DNA of 64,000 bases from MED-G105 sp039819085 (GCA_039819085.1 JBCBSQ010000002.1:62001-126000); one strand, 5' to 3'. Positions 25,628 through 35,056 are shown, counted from the first letter of the stretch. Program-made: numbers and translations. The notes: generated from the letters alone by a model not told the origin.

Positions 25628-26362
25628 CTATCGCGGCGCGCGCCGGAAGGTCGGCGCGTTGGCGCCGACGGCGTTCACGACCGGGTCGGCGACCAGCAAG
25701 GCCGGCGCGGCGAGCGCCGCATTCGGGTCCCCGGCGCTGAAGGCCGCAATCTTGCCGCCGCGGGAGGCGGCCCGCGCTTTGGGGAAATTCACGCCTGAGG
25801 CCGCTGTCGGGCTGATTGAAGAGACGAAGTCGTCTGCGTCCGCCAGGAACACGTCCATCTGCGCCGTCAGGTTTTCGAACGACACGCCTCCCTGCAAAAA
25901 GATGCGTCGGGAGACGACGCCATCGTTCTCCCGCAATAGCACCGTTGACCCGATGAGCACGCTCTCATGAGCCTCGTTCACCATCGACAGAGTGACGCCT
26001 TCAGGATTGAAGAACGCGAACAGCTCCACCATGCCGCAGGCGCCCGCGTCGCAATCGACCAGCGCGGCGTAGAACGCGCCGCCGCCCTCTACATTTTCGC
26101 GCAGGATGATCGCGTTTTCGTCTTCGCTCTCAACCGCGACGTCATAGCCGGCTTCTCGGAAGAAGTATGTCATCGACTCCTTCGTGACCGTGCGGATTAG
26201 CGGTTGGGCCTCGCCGGGGAACTGGCTGAAATAGGCGTCGCGCGCCAGATCGACGCCATCGCCTTGAGACGCCTCCTCAGCAATCGCCGCCCTTGAAAAA
26301 CAAATCATGGCCATCGCCAGACTGAAACGCGCAATGCGCCGGCTCGCCAATGATCTCGCCAT
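25628..26362 (-). CDS. Exported YbjN-like protein
   Basis: The protein has 244 residues. A signal peptide covers about the first 28 residues (FSLAMAMICFSRAAIA, then EEAS). The central part, about 60-170, has a strand-helix pattern like YbjN/type III chaperone-like domains: FREAGYDVAVESEDENAII, FYAALVDCDAGACGMVELFAFF with a Cys pair, then FLQGGVSFENL. The C-terminal 60 residues are Ala/Pro-rich without a clear fold. It lies between dnaX and the SRP RNA on the same strand. The function is unknown; family assignment rests on pattern only. Confidence 0.68.
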   Translation of the reverse strand: MARSLASRRIARFSLAMAMICFSRAAIAEEASQGDGVDLARDAYFSQFPGEAQPLIRTVTKESMTYFFREAGYDVAVESEDENAIILRENVEGGGAFYAALVDCDAGACGMVELFAFFNPEGVTLSMVNEAHESVLIGSTVLLRENDGVVSRRIFLQGGVSFENLTAQMDVFLADADDFVSSISPTAASGVNFPKARAASRGGKIAAFSAGDPNAALAAPALLVADPVVNAVGANAPTFRRAPR

Positions 26363-26492
26363 TCTAGTCCACCCCTCGTTCCGCTCGCCCGTCAGCTTCG
26401 CTGACCCTAACGCGCAAGCTCAGGACCGGAAAGCGCGAAAGCGCCAACACCGGACTCAACAGAATACAGGGCTCAACAGAATGATGAATGGT

Positions 26493-26583
26493 GGAAGGCT
26501 GAAACGACCCGAACCGAAACTCGTTACGGCTGCTTCCTTCCGGACCTGACCGGGTTGGCGAGAAGCTCGTCCGCCAGCCTTCC
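26493..26583 (-). ncRNA. ffs: Signal recognition particle RNA, small bacterial type
   Basis: The minus strand carries the universally conserved SRP domain IV core (GGTCAGGTCCGGAAGGAAGC) closed by complementary ends GGAAGGCTG and CAGCCTTCC, giving a single 91-nt hairpin. Location upstream of dnaX is conserved in alphaproteobacteria. It partners with Ffh to target membrane proteins. Confidence 0.95.
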
Positions 26584-26729
26584 AAGACGGAATATCACGC
26601 TTCACTTCAGATGATACAAGGGCCTCGCGCTGGATCGACGCGGTTTGCTGAAACCGCGCAGGGCCTGTAGACCGCTATTCCACCATATTCACGTCGCCGC
26701 CGCGCCAAGCAGCTCAAGAAGCGAGTTCA

Positions 26730-27809
26730 ATGCCAGACATTACCGCCCATTCGCCGGACGAGTTTCTTCGGGCTTTCCGCGACCAACCCCTCAGCCCGCC
26801 GATCGCGCTCTACGCCGGCGCGGCGCTACACCGCGCCGGCCGTATTGAAGAGGCCGTCGCCGTGTGGACGATCGGCGCGGACCATGAGCCGATGCTGCGC
26901 AAGATGCACCTCCACCCCCAGGCGAATGATGAGCTGAAGACGCATTCGAAACTCGCCAATGACGCCATCTGCGCGCACTTCGCGAAGCTGCAAGCCGAAA
27001 CGCTCGACGCCGTCGAAGAAAAAGTCGGCGAGCCCCTCGGACGGGTTCGCGCCGGCATATGGCCGCACTTTGCGCCGACCGCGTTCGACTATCGCGCGAC
27101 AGGGCAGCGGCCTTTGACATTCTATATGCCGGATCTTCCGGCGGCGCCCGTTACATCGAGCGATGACCTCCCCTGGGCCGCGGCGATCGAAGCGGCGACT
27201 GGGGACATTCTCGCCGAGTACCAATCCGCCCTCGCCTCCCAGGCGACGTTCAAGCCCTATGTGTTTGCGGAAATGGCGGGCGGACAATGGGATGAATTGC
27301 GCGAGAACCCGGATTGGTCGGCGCTTTTCATCCACTACAACGCCGAAGTAACGGATATGGCGAGCGCCTTTCCGAAAACGCTCGCCGCGCTTGCCGACGC
27401 GCCGCTCGTTCGCCGGGACGGCGTCCCGCTTGAGACGTTTTTCTCGCGACTCACGCCGGGAACGAGGATTCCGCCGCACCACGGGCTGACGAACTCGCGC
27501 CTCACCGTCCATCTGCCGGTCATTGTTCCGACCGCTACTGAGGAAAACCGTCCGTGGATCCGCGTTGGGGACGCGATCCATCATTGGCGGGTCGGGGAAC
27601 TGTTCGCTTTCGATGATTCTTTCGAACACGAAGCCTGCAATCCGACGGACGCGGACCGCACGGTCCTCATTTTTGAGGCGCACCATCCGGACCTGAACCA
27701 GGCGGAGATCGCGGCGATTGAAGCCGTCTACAGCGCCTTCGACGATTGGGGCACATCACGCGCGACGCTCCTGGGACTGAACGCCAACGGCGAGGCGCCC
27801 GCGACCTGA
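26730..27809 (+). CDS. Aspartyl/asparaginyl beta-hydroxylase-domain protein
   Basis: The protein has 359 residues. The N-terminal 100 residues look TPR-like (LYAGAALHRAGRIEEAVAVW). The C-terminal domain, about 190-330, is the Asp/Asn beta-hydroxylase cupin: LTPGTRIPPHHGLTNSRLTVHLPVI with a metal-binding His, then WRVGELFAFDDSFEHEACNP with the second His and RTVLIFEAHHPD with the 2-oxoglutarate-binding Arg. Such proteins hydroxylate peptides or lipids using Fe(II), O2 and 2-oxoglutarate; the bacterial substrate is unknown. The stop codon shares one base with the nudC start, so the two are translationally coupled. Confidence 0.88.
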   Translation: MPDITAHSPDEFLRAFRDQPLSPPIALYAGAALHRAGRIEEAVAVWTIGADHEPMLRKMHLHPQANDELKTHSKLANDAICAHFAKLQAETLDAVEEKVGEPLGRVRAGIWPHFAPTAFDYRATGQRPLTFYMPDLPAAPVTSSDDLPWAAAIEAATGDILAEYQSALASQATFKPYVFAEMAGGQWDELRENPDWSALFIHYNAEVTDMASAFPKTLAALADAPLVRRDGVPLETFFSRLTPGTRIPPHHGLTNSRLTVHLPVIVPTATEENRPWIRVGDAIHHWRVGELFAFDDSFEHEACNPTDADRTVLIFEAHHPDLNQAEIAAIEAVYSAFDDWGTSRATLLGLNANGEAPAT

Positions 27810-28747
27810 TGGCCGACGCATTCGACGTTTCGTTCTGCCCTTTCGCCGGCGCGCCCTTGAATCGCGCAACCGAAAGCCGCGGCGACGCAGAATGGCTGAA
27901 ACGCCAGGCGGCCCATGACGACGCGCTTCTGATCCCTTTGTGGCGGGGGGATCCTCTGATGGTCGACGGCGCGGCCGGGTGGCTTGCGCACGCCGCGCGC
28001 AGCGAATTCGCGCGGTCCGCGCCCATCGTCTTTCTCGGGCTCGACCTTGAAGGACCGCGCGCAGGTCGGCCCCGCTTTGCGCTCGATTGCGGCTCTGTCT
28101 CGTCGCCAGACGCCGCGCCGTTTTCGGACCTCGGCCGATATGTCCCTTTGCGCGAGGCGATCGCCGCCTTGACGCCGGACGATCTCGCCATGGTCGGCCA
28201 GGGGCGCTGGCTCCTCGACTGGCACCGCCGCCACGTCTATTGCGCCGTATGCGGCGCCGAGACCGATATGGTCGACGGCGGCGCGAAACGCGTCTGCCCC
28301 GATTGCGGCGCGGAGCATTTCCCGCGCTCCGATCCGGTGTCGATCGTCCTCGCTCTCCACGACGACGCCTGCCTCCTTGGGCGCAACTCCCGCTTTCCGC
28401 CGAACTTTTACTCCGCCCTCGCCGGCTATGTGGAGGCGTGCGAGACGCCGGAGGAATGCGCCGTGCGCGAACTAAATGAAGAGGCCGGCGTTACGCTCTC
28501 CAACGTGCGCTATCAGTTCAGCCAGCCTTGGCCGTTTCCCTCTTCCATGATGATGGGGTTTTTCGCCGACAGCGCGGATCGCGAGCTGACGCTAGACGAA
28601 ACCGAAATCGCAGACGCGGTGTGGCTGCCGAAAGACGACGCCCGCGCGATCATGGCCGGAACACCGCGGGAGATCGACGGCCGCACGGTCTTCCTGCCGC
28701 CGCGCTTTACAATCGCCCGTCGCCTCATCGAGGCGTGGGCGGAATAA
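27809..28747 (+). CDS. nudC: NAD(+) diphosphatase / RNA de-NADding Nudix hydrolase
   Basis: Hydrolyses NADH and removes NAD caps from RNA. The 312 residues contain the zinc ribbon CAVCGAETDM...CPDCGAEHFPR, the Nudix box GYVEACETPEECAVRELNEEAG, and the NudC-specific SQPWPFPSSMM motif. The N-terminal domain begins FDVSFCPFAGAPLNR. The ATG at 27809 overlaps the preceding stop (TGATG), which decides the start. Confidence 0.95.
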   Translation: MADAFDVSFCPFAGAPLNRATESRGDAEWLKRQAAHDDALLIPLWRGDPLMVDGAAGWLAHAARSEFARSAPIVFLGLDLEGPRAGRPRFALDCGSVSSPDAAPFSDLGRYVPLREAIAALTPDDLAMVGQGRWLLDWHRRHVYCAVCGAETDMVDGGAKRVCPDCGAEHFPRSDPVSIVLALHDDACLLGRNSRFPPNFYSALAGYVEACETPEECAVRELNEEAGVTLSNVRYQFSQPWPFPSSMMMGFFADSADRELTLDETEIADAVWLPKDDARAIMAGTPREIDGRTVFLPPRFTIARRLIEAWAE

Positions 28748-28846
28748 CTCGCCATAGCCCCAAACCAGGCGCGATGCGCCATTTGAGTTTATCGCAGCTC
28801 CCGACGGCTGAGCAGACACCCAAGGCCAAAATCAGCCGCGAGCGGT

Positions 28847-29221
28847 TCATCCAGCATTGGTCGAACGGTCCAGCTCCCCGAAAAAGCCGATCACCTTGAC
28901 GATTTTTCCCGCATCATTGACTTCTGTCACGTCAAAGCCCGCCATCACCAGTTCGTCATTCGCATGAATGGCCCAATGATACCGACAAAAATTATTCTGC
29001 ATATCAATCTCGCTAGCGCGCGAATAGGCGGCGTCCGGAATTTGCCGCTGCACCAAACTCACCATGTCGAGAAAAGCCTTCCGGCCAATGATGTTATGAT
29101 TAGGGTCGACAAAATGAACATTGTGCTCAAGCGCTGATGCCGCAAGCGCCTCCTTTTCCGCCGCATCGGCTGTATTCCAGACTCGCAACATCTGATTGAG
29201 GTTCTTCAGACAGGCAGACAT
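28847..29221 (-). CDS. NTF2/SnoaL-like small protein
   Basis: The protein has 124 residues with the NTF2-like cone fold pattern: an N-terminal helix pair (LRVWNTADAAEKEALAASALEHNVHFVDPN), IIGRKAFLDMVSLVQ, and final strands FCRYHWAIHANDELVMAGFDVTEVND and IVKVIGFFGELD. Such proteins are isomerases, cyclases, hydrolases or simple ligand binders; the function here is open. An excellent ribosome site (AAGGAGG, 6-nt spacing) fixes the ATG at 29221. It is divergent from a TetR regulator across 77 bp that contain a perfect palindrome, so it is very probably the regulated target. Confidence 0.82.
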   Translation of the reverse strand: MSACLKNLNQMLRVWNTADAAEKEALAASALEHNVHFVDPNHNIIGRKAFLDMVSLVQRQIPDAAYSRASEIDMQNNFCRYHWAIHANDELVMAGFDVTEVNDAGKIVKVIGFFGELDRSTNAG

Positions 29222-29244
29222 GGCGCACCTCCTTAGCACGTATA

Positions 29245-29261
29245 AAACCGACCGTCGGTTT
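29245..29261. promoter_or_regulatory. TetR-type operator
   Basis: AAACCGAC, one central C, and GTCGGTTT form a perfect 8+8 bp palindrome. It sits between the divergent tetR-like gene and the NTF2-like gene, in the position expected for autoregulation and control of the neighbour. Confidence 0.8.
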
Positions 29262-29298
29262 GTTTTACAAGTCGAGGACCCGCATGTAAAGGGTAGCT

Positions 29299-29877
29299 AT
29301 GGCGACCCAGCGGCAACGTTCAGAATTCACGCGATCTCAGCTTCTGAAAGCGTTTCGAAGCGCTTTCCTGAGCCGCGGATTCGACGCAACCACAACACAA
29401 TACGTCCTGACGCAAATCGGCCTGAGCAAAGGCGCGATGTATCATCACTTCCGAAGCAAGACGGAAATCGTCGAAGCTCTCTATGAAGAAGAATCGCGCG
29501 GCGCTATTGAGCGCGCAATGCGCAGCGTACGACAAACCGCGTCGCCGCTCGAGCAACTCAAGCAAGCATGCCTGGCCTGGACGCGGGAAGTTCGGGTTCC
29601 GGAGGTCTCGAAAATTCTCTTCGAAATCGGTCCTTCCGCACTCGGACCGCAAAAGGCGAAGTCGGTGGAAGATGAGATCAGCCTTGGATATCTTGAGGAA
29701 CTGCTGTCTCAGGCGATCCGGATCGGCGAAATTGACGCGCGCGATCCAAGACTCCTAGCAAAGTTCTTGAACGCGCTTGTTGCGGAGACCGCGCTCTATG
29801 AACTGCGAACCAAAAAAGTATCGACTGGCGTTCTGAATGACGCGATCGAAGGCGTGTTTGCTGCGCTTAGACCGTAG
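29299..29877 (+). CDS. TetR/AcrR-family transcriptional regulator
   Basis: The protein has 192 residues. The N-terminal helix-turn-helix (FRSAFLSRGFDATTTQYVLTQIGLSKGAMYHHFRSKTEIVEAL) covers residues 15-58. The rest is a helical ligand-binding/dimerisation domain. Family members release DNA when a small ligand binds. The intergenic palindrome is the probable operator, and the NTF2-like gene is the probable target. The ligand is unknown. Confidence 0.93.
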   Translation: MATQRQRSEFTRSQLLKAFRSAFLSRGFDATTTQYVLTQIGLSKGAMYHHFRSKTEIVEALYEEESRGAIERAMRSVRQTASPLEQLKQACLAWTREVRVPEVSKILFEIGPSALGPQKAKSVEDEISLGYLEELLSQAIRIGEIDARDPRLLAKFLNALVAETALYELRTKKVSTGVLNDAIEGVFAALRP

Positions 29878-29928
29878 GCGTCAGGCGTCTTCAATGGCGG
29901 TCGTCCGTCTTCGGCAAAAATGGTGGAT

Positions 29929-30381
29929 TTAAATCCAGCGCCGGACGCGCGCCTTATAGGCGAGGTATTCCTCCCCGAAGATCTCCTCTAGTGCGCGCTC
30001 TTCCGGCTTGATCTGCATTTCATTGATCAGCCAGATGAAGAGCGCGGGCCCGGCGAAGCCGAACGGATGGCCGAGCCAGAGCGCCCAGCCAATCAGCATC
30101 AGGAGCATGCCGAGATACATTGGATTGCGCGAGAAACGGTAAAAGCCGTCGACCACGAGCCGGCGCGTCTTTTCGGGGGTCATTGGATTGACTGTCGTCT
30201 TGCGCCGGAAGAACGCCGCCACTGAGGTCAGATCAATCGCGAGGCCAGCCGCGCCGAACACAAACGCAAGCGGCCGCCAGAAGCTGAGGTCGAACGCCAT
30301 CTCCGGCGTCGCCCACGCCCAGGTCCACATCCCAAGGGCGAGAAGCGCGCCAATCGCCGGCGGCGGAATGACGGGGCGCAT
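29929..30381 (-). CDS. ICMT/PEMT-like membrane methyltransferase
   Basis: The protein has 150 residues and about four transmembrane helices. It contains the isoprenylcysteine carboxyl methyltransferase-type signature VVDGFYRFSRNPMYLGMLLMLIGWAL and the C-terminal E-E-R-L-F-G-EEYLAYKARVRRW pattern (here PEERALEEIFGEEY). This fold binds S-adenosylmethionine and methylates lipids or small hydrophobic acids; the bacterial substrate is unknown. The ATG at 30381 overlaps the stop of the upstream acylase gene (TGATG), so translation is coupled. Confidence 0.87.
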   Translation of the reverse strand: MRPVIPPPAIGALLALGMWTWAWATPEMAFDLSFWRPLAFVFGAAGLAIDLTSVAAFFRRKTTVNPMTPEKTRRLVVDGFYRFSRNPMYLGMLLMLIGWALWLGHPFGFAGPALFIWLINEMQIKPEERALEEIFGEEYLAYKARVRRWI

Positions 30382-32582
30382 CAACGTCCGCCGTCTTCGG
30401 CGCGCGCGCCCACCCGATAATCCCGCGTCGCTTCCGCAAGGAGCGCGTCAAGCGCCATCGCCGGCGCGCGCCATTCCTTGGCCGCAAAAATCGCCGCCTG
30501 GTCCGCATAGTGTGGCGAGGCCGCATCAAGGGTCGCTGAGCCGAACTGGTGGATTGTCTTGATCGTCTGTTCTCCTTCCGCACTCCAACCAACAGCCATG
30601 ATGTAGGTGTCGCCGAATGACGCGGTCAACGGACCTTCCGCCGGATCGCCAAGCGCGTAGACCGCGCGAAGCGTGTCCGGTCCGCCGTCAAGCGGCAGAC
30701 TGACGTCTCCGCGAATGAGACGGCTCACCTCGCCCCATTCCGGATCAATTCTACCGAAGCCCGCTTTCAGCTTGTCGGAAACCGTTTTCAGGGCCTCCTC
30801 CGGGGAGGGGATCGTCACGTCCGAGCCGGAATAGGTGTAGCCGAGCGAGGCTTGCGCGGAGAGGATCGCAAGCGCCGCCTCGCGATTCGCCGCGTCCGCC
30901 CGGCGGTTCCATCGGCGGAGAAGGTCGACTTCCTCCGTAAACGATGGATCGTCTTGCAGACGGTCCGCCATGTCGCTGGCGAACACGTCCGCCGCCGATC
31001 CCTCCCGATACCGATCGTCCATCTTGTAGGCGAAGAACTCCGCCTCCGTAATAGACGCATCGCCGAGGTAAAGGTCCACGAGGCGCCCGCCGCGATTGGT
31101 CTTGCGGCGATCAATCCCATAGTGCGGCGGAAACGCCGCGTCCGCTGGCGCATCCGCGGGAGCGGAGGCCTCGAAGGGTGAATTGTTCGCGTTGCCCACA
31201 TAGCCGGAGGCGGGATCAACCACCTGGGGGACTTCGTCGAACCCGCGCACGCCCTTCCAGACGGCGTTGGCGGCGTCGCCTGGAACCGGCTTCGACCAGT
31301 CAAACGCGGAGTCACGGACCGGGATCGCCGCATTGTAGAAGTACCCGATGCGGCCGGTGCGGTCGGCGTAGACCGCGTTCAAGGACGGGATGCCAAAGAG
31401 ATCGAACGCCGCCCGCCAGTCGCGATAGGTCGTCGCGAGATTCATGCGGGCGTAATGCTCAGGCGCGAGGACGCTTCGGTCGCCTGCGAATGCGACGGCC
31501 GCCCAGCCATCCGGCGTTTCGAATACCGGTCCGTGCACGGAGCGTAACAGCCGACGCTTGACGGGCAGACTGAACGGTCCGAATAGCTTCACCCGGAATG
31601 CCGCTTCGGCTTCTTCAAAGTCACGCCACTCGCCGTCGAAACGGTATTGCGTCGGGCGTTTTTCATCGTTCACCGTCAGCGCATAGACGTCCACGAGATC
31701 CGGTTTGTTGACGGTGAACGCCCAGCCAAAATCCGGCGTCGCTCCGTGCAAAATGAAAGGCGACCCTGGAAAAACGCCGCCAATTGCGTCCCACCCCTCT
31801 TCGGACTTCACCCGCGCTTCATACCAGGCGACAGGGCCGGTATACGGCTGATGCGAATTCACAAGGAGCCGCGTTGCGCCTTCTGCGGAGCGTTTCGGCG
31901 AAATTGCGACTGCGTTCGAGCCGAACGCGCCGCCGCCGTCGGTTCCGAACCAGCGATCGATCGCGGCGGCGTATCGCGCGCCCTGATCAGCGCCGGCCGA
32001 TTTGTCGTCACCGTCTGCGGCAGGCGGCGACAGAAGCTTTTTCAGTTCTTCTTCAAATCCATAGAAGAACGGCTGACGCGCCGAGAAGCCGGCGACGATG
32101 TCTTTGCCCGTCAACGGAGGAATGTCCTTCGCGCACGCGCCTTCGTTGGTCGCGCAGTAGTAGTTGAGGCCTGCGGCGTAGCCTTCCATCATCGCGCGGG
32201 TGTCCGCCGACAAGTCAGTCTGGTATTTCGCATCTATTGCGTCGGACACGTCCATTGCGGCGACGAGATAATCCGTAATCGCGCCATCTTCGCCAGTCAC
32301 GCGCGCCAACTCCCCGCGGGAGAAGCGGATGACTTCTTCAAAAGTCGCCCAGTCGTCTTCTGCATGGGCGAATGCGAGACCGAACGCCACGTCGGAGTTT
32401 CGCGCGCCATAAATATGAGGCACACCGAATTTATCCCGGATGATGCGCGCGTCGTACTCATTCGCGACGGCGAGCGCCGCTGCGCGGTCAAACCGGCGCG
32501 CATCCGGCGTCCATAGCCACGTCGCCGCCGCAAGCGCCGCCGCCACGAGAAACGCGCCCGCCGCAATAGAAAAGCCCCGCAT
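30381..32582 (-). CDS. Penicillin acylase-family N-terminal nucleophile hydrolase
   Basis: The protein has 733 residues. A hydrophobic N-terminus (FSIAAGAFLVAAALAAATWLW) exports or anchors it. The alpha part begins IIRDKFGVPHIYGARNSDVAFGLAFAHAEDDWATFEE. The autoprocessing site is G221-S222-N-A, where Ser222 becomes the N-terminal nucleophile of the beta subunit. The later NSHQPYTGP, NPGTP-like and NANNSPFEA motifs support the fold. Members hydrolyse N-acyl bonds, including acyl-homoserine lactones and penicillins. An AAGGAGAGG ribosome site supports the ATG at 32582. It is coupled to the ICMT-like gene. The substrate is not predictable, but it could recycle the acylated product of a FeeM-like enzyme elsewhere in the window (inference). 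Confidence 0.88.
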   Translation of the reverse strand: MRGFSIAAGAFLVAAALAAATWLWTPDARRFDRAAALAVANEYDARIIRDKFGVPHIYGARNSDVAFGLAFAHAEDDWATFEEVIRFSRGELARVTGEDGAITDYLVAAMDVSDAIDAKYQTDLSADTRAMMEGYAAGLNYYCATNEGACAKDIPPLTGKDIVAGFSARQPFFYGFEEELKKLLSPPAADGDDKSAGADQGARYAAAIDRWFGTDGGGAFGSNAVAISPKRSAEGATRLLVNSHQPYTGPVAWYEARVKSEEGWDAIGGVFPGSPFILHGATPDFGWAFTVNKPDLVDVYALTVNDEKRPTQYRFDGEWRDFEEAEAAFRVKLFGPFSLPVKRRLLRSVHGPVFETPDGWAAVAFAGDRSVLAPEHYARMNLATTYRDWRAAFDLFGIPSLNAVYADRTGRIGYFYNAAIPVRDSAFDWSKPVPGDAANAVWKGVRGFDEVPQVVDPASGYVGNANNSPFEASAPADAPADAAFPPHYGIDRRKTNRGGRLVDLYLGDASITEAEFFAYKMDDRYREGSAADVFASDMADRLQDDPSFTEEVDLLRRWNRRADAANREAALAILSAQASLGYTYSGSDVTIPSPEEALKTVSDKLKAGFGRIDPEWGEVSRLIRGDVSLPLDGGPDTLRAVYALGDPAEGPLTASFGDTYIMAVGWSAEGEQTIKTIHQFGSATLDAASPHYADQAAIFAAKEWRAPAMALDALLAEATRDYRVGARAEDGGR

Positions 32583-32873
32583 CAACCCTCTCCTTTACCC
32601 GCGGCGCGAATTGACAAGTCGCCCTATTGGCGAAGTCTCGTGCGAATGCGCGCGGCCGAAGTCATACGCGGCCAAACATGGCCGTGCTAGCGCCAAGGCC
32701 GCAAGCCCCTCGGACGGGATACGACGGGCGACATTGCAGGAGAGGCAACGCAGGCTGCGCGCCGCGGTTTCACAGGCGCGCGTAGGCGACTATCAAGGAT
32801 TGCGCTTTATCGCCTGACTGATCGATCACGATCGACTGGCGTCAAGAACGCCCGACAACTGGAGTTCGCCGAA

Positions 32874-34976
32874 ATGTCCTTCGCCCGCCGCGTCCGAAAA
32901 CTCACGCCATCCCTTTGCGCGGCGCTCGCCGTCTGCGCGTCTTCCGCCGCCGCTGACGCTCCAGACAAGCGAGCCTTTGAAGCGCTTGACGTCTTCGAAC
33001 TCGAGCACGCCAGCGATCCGCAGATCTCGCCCGACGGCGGCGAGATCGCGTATGTGCGCCGGTCGATGGACGTGATGACCGACCGGGCGCGCTCAAACAT
33101 TTGGATCGTCGCGGCGGACGGGTCATCGCATCGGCCCTTGTTCGCAGAGCCCCATTCCTATTCGTCGCCGCGCTGGGCGCCGAAGGCGGATCGGCTTGCT
33201 TATGTGGCGACCGCCGAGGGCGAAGGCCGCGGCGCGGAAATCTTCGTGCGCTACATGGACGACGGAACGACCATCGCCGTCACCAATCTGCCGGAGAGCC
33301 CGGGCGGCCTCGCATGGTCGCCGGACGGAACGCGGATCGCGTTCACCATGTTCGTCGAGGACGAAGGCCCGTCCCTCGCCAAACCGCCGAAACAGCCCAA
33401 AGGCGCACAGTGGGCGGAGCCTGTGAAGGTCATCGACCAGATGGTCTATCGGCGCGACGGCGGCGGCTACGCCCGACCGGGCTCTCGTCATGTCTTTGTC
33501 GTTGACGCGGACGGCGGAACGCCGCGCCAGCTAACCGATGGGACGTTCAATCATGGTTCAATTGAATGGGCGGGAGACGGACAGTCGATCTTCTTCTCCG
33601 CCAATCGAAATGAGGACTTTGAACTGGATCCCGTTGAAAGCGACATTTTCAGTGTCTCGCTTGCGGACAAGTCGATCAAACGCCTGACCAAGCGCGACGG
33701 CCCGGATACGGCGCCGACGGTCTCCGCCAATGGAGAGCGCATTGCGTATCTTGGGTTCGACGACAAACGCCTCGGATATCATGGCGTCAAGGCGTATGTC
33801 ATGAATGCGGACGGATCAGGAAGACGCGACGTCTCCGGCGACTTCGACCGCTCTATCGACGATGTCGCCTGGATTGGCGATGACGCGCTTCTTATCCAAT
33901 ATGACGATTACGGACGAACGCTGCTCTCCCGGCTGGACCTGAACGGCGACGTGACGCCGCTCATTAAGGACCTCGGCGGCACGGTCGTCGGTCGCCCTTA
34001 TACGAGTGGCGATTTCTCATCAAACGAGGCGGGCGTCGTCGCCTACACCAGCGGCCGAGCGACGCGGCCGGCGGACATCGCCATCCTGCGCGCCGACAAG
34101 ACCGCGCGCCGGCTGACGCGGCTCAATGACGACCTCGCCGCCGACATCGCGTTCGGCGACGTGGAAGAGATCACCTGGAAGTCATCAGTTGACGAACTGG
34201 AGATCCAGGGGTGGATCCTCAAGCCGCCGACGTTCGATCCATCGAAGAAGCATCCGCTGATCCTCGAAATCCATGGCGGGCCATTCGCCGCTTACGGCCC
34301 CCACTTCTCGGCGGAAGCCCAGCTTTACGCCGCCGCAGGGTACGTTGTCCTCTACACCAATCCGCGTGGGTCAACGAGCTACGGCGCGGATTTCGCCAAT
34401 GAGATCCACCATAATTATCCGGGTCAGGATTATGACGACCTCATGTCCGGCGTCGACGCTGTCATCGCCAAGGGATACATCGACAAGAACCAGCTCTTTG
34501 TGACCGGCGGCTCGGGCGGCGGCACGCTCACCGCCTGGATCGTTGGCAAAACCGGGCGCTTCGCCGCCGCGGCCGTCGCCAAGCCGGTGATCAACTGGAC
34601 GAGTTTCTCCCTGACGGCGGACGGCTATCCGTTCTTTTACAAATACTGGTTCGGCGAAACGCCATGGGACGCAAATGCAGCCTACTGGAAGCGCTCGCCG
34701 CTCTCGCTTGTCGGCAATGTTTCGACGCCAACGATGCTGATCACTGGGGAGGCGGACTATCGCACGCCCATGTCGGAGACGGAGCAATTCTATCAGGCGC
34801 TAAAGCTGCGCGAGATCGAAACGGCGATGGTGCGCGTGCCGGACGCTTCGCACCTGATTGCAGGGCGCCCGTCGAACCTGATCGCGAAAGTCGGCAACAT
34901 TCTCGCCTGGTTCGAGAAGTATCGCACCGGCGCAAATACTGAAGCGGCGGGCGACGGCGACTCGGCGTCGGAGTGA
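32874..34976 (+). CDS. Exported S9-family (prolyl oligopeptidase-type) peptidase
   Basis: The protein has 700 residues. A signal peptide ends near residue 27 (LCAALAVCASSAAADA). Residues about 35-420 form a beta-propeller with repeated SPDG motifs (ISPDGGEIAYV, WSPDGTRIAFT). The C-terminal alpha/beta hydrolase shows LILEIHGGPFAAYG, nucleophile Ser547 in VTGGSGGG, acid Asp in ITGEADYRTPMSE and His in PDASHLI. It acts on short peptides in the periplasm, probably as a dipeptidyl or acylaminoacyl peptidase. A GGAG site precedes the ATG. It is followed by an alkaline phosphatase lipoprotein 80 nt on, so the pair may serve nutrient scavenging. Confidence 0.92.
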   Translation: MSFARRVRKLTPSLCAALAVCASSAAADAPDKRAFEALDVFELEHASDPQISPDGGEIAYVRRSMDVMTDRARSNIWIVAADGSSHRPLFAEPHSYSSPRWAPKADRLAYVATAEGEGRGAEIFVRYMDDGTTIAVTNLPESPGGLAWSPDGTRIAFTMFVEDEGPSLAKPPKQPKGAQWAEPVKVIDQMVYRRDGGGYARPGSRHVFVVDADGGTPRQLTDGTFNHGSIEWAGDGQSIFFSANRNEDFELDPVESDIFSVSLADKSIKRLTKRDGPDTAPTVSANGERIAYLGFDDKRLGYHGVKAYVMNADGSGRRDVSGDFDRSIDDVAWIGDDALLIQYDDYGRTLLSRLDLNGDVTPLIKDLGGTVVGRPYTSGDFSSNEAGVVAYTSGRATRPADIAILRADKTARRLTRLNDDLAADIAFGDVEEITWKSSVDELEIQGWILKPPTFDPSKKHPLILEIHGGPFAAYGPHFSAEAQLYAAAGYVVLYTNPRGSTSYGADFANEIHHNYPGQDYDDLMSGVDAVIAKGYIDKNQLFVTGGSGGGTLTAWIVGKTGRFAAAAVAKPVINWTSFSLTADGYPFFYKYWFGETPWDANAAYWKRSPLSLVGNVSTPTMLITGEADYRTPMSETEQFYQALKLREIETAMVRVPDASHLIAGRPSNLIAKVGNILAWFEKYRTGANTEAAGDGDSASE

Positions 34977-35056
34977 TGCCAGGGCTCGGGCGTCGCGAAA
35001 TCGTCAAAGTGAGCGGATACCGATACGCTCGCCCTTGTCCTAGCTGAGACTCTCGC

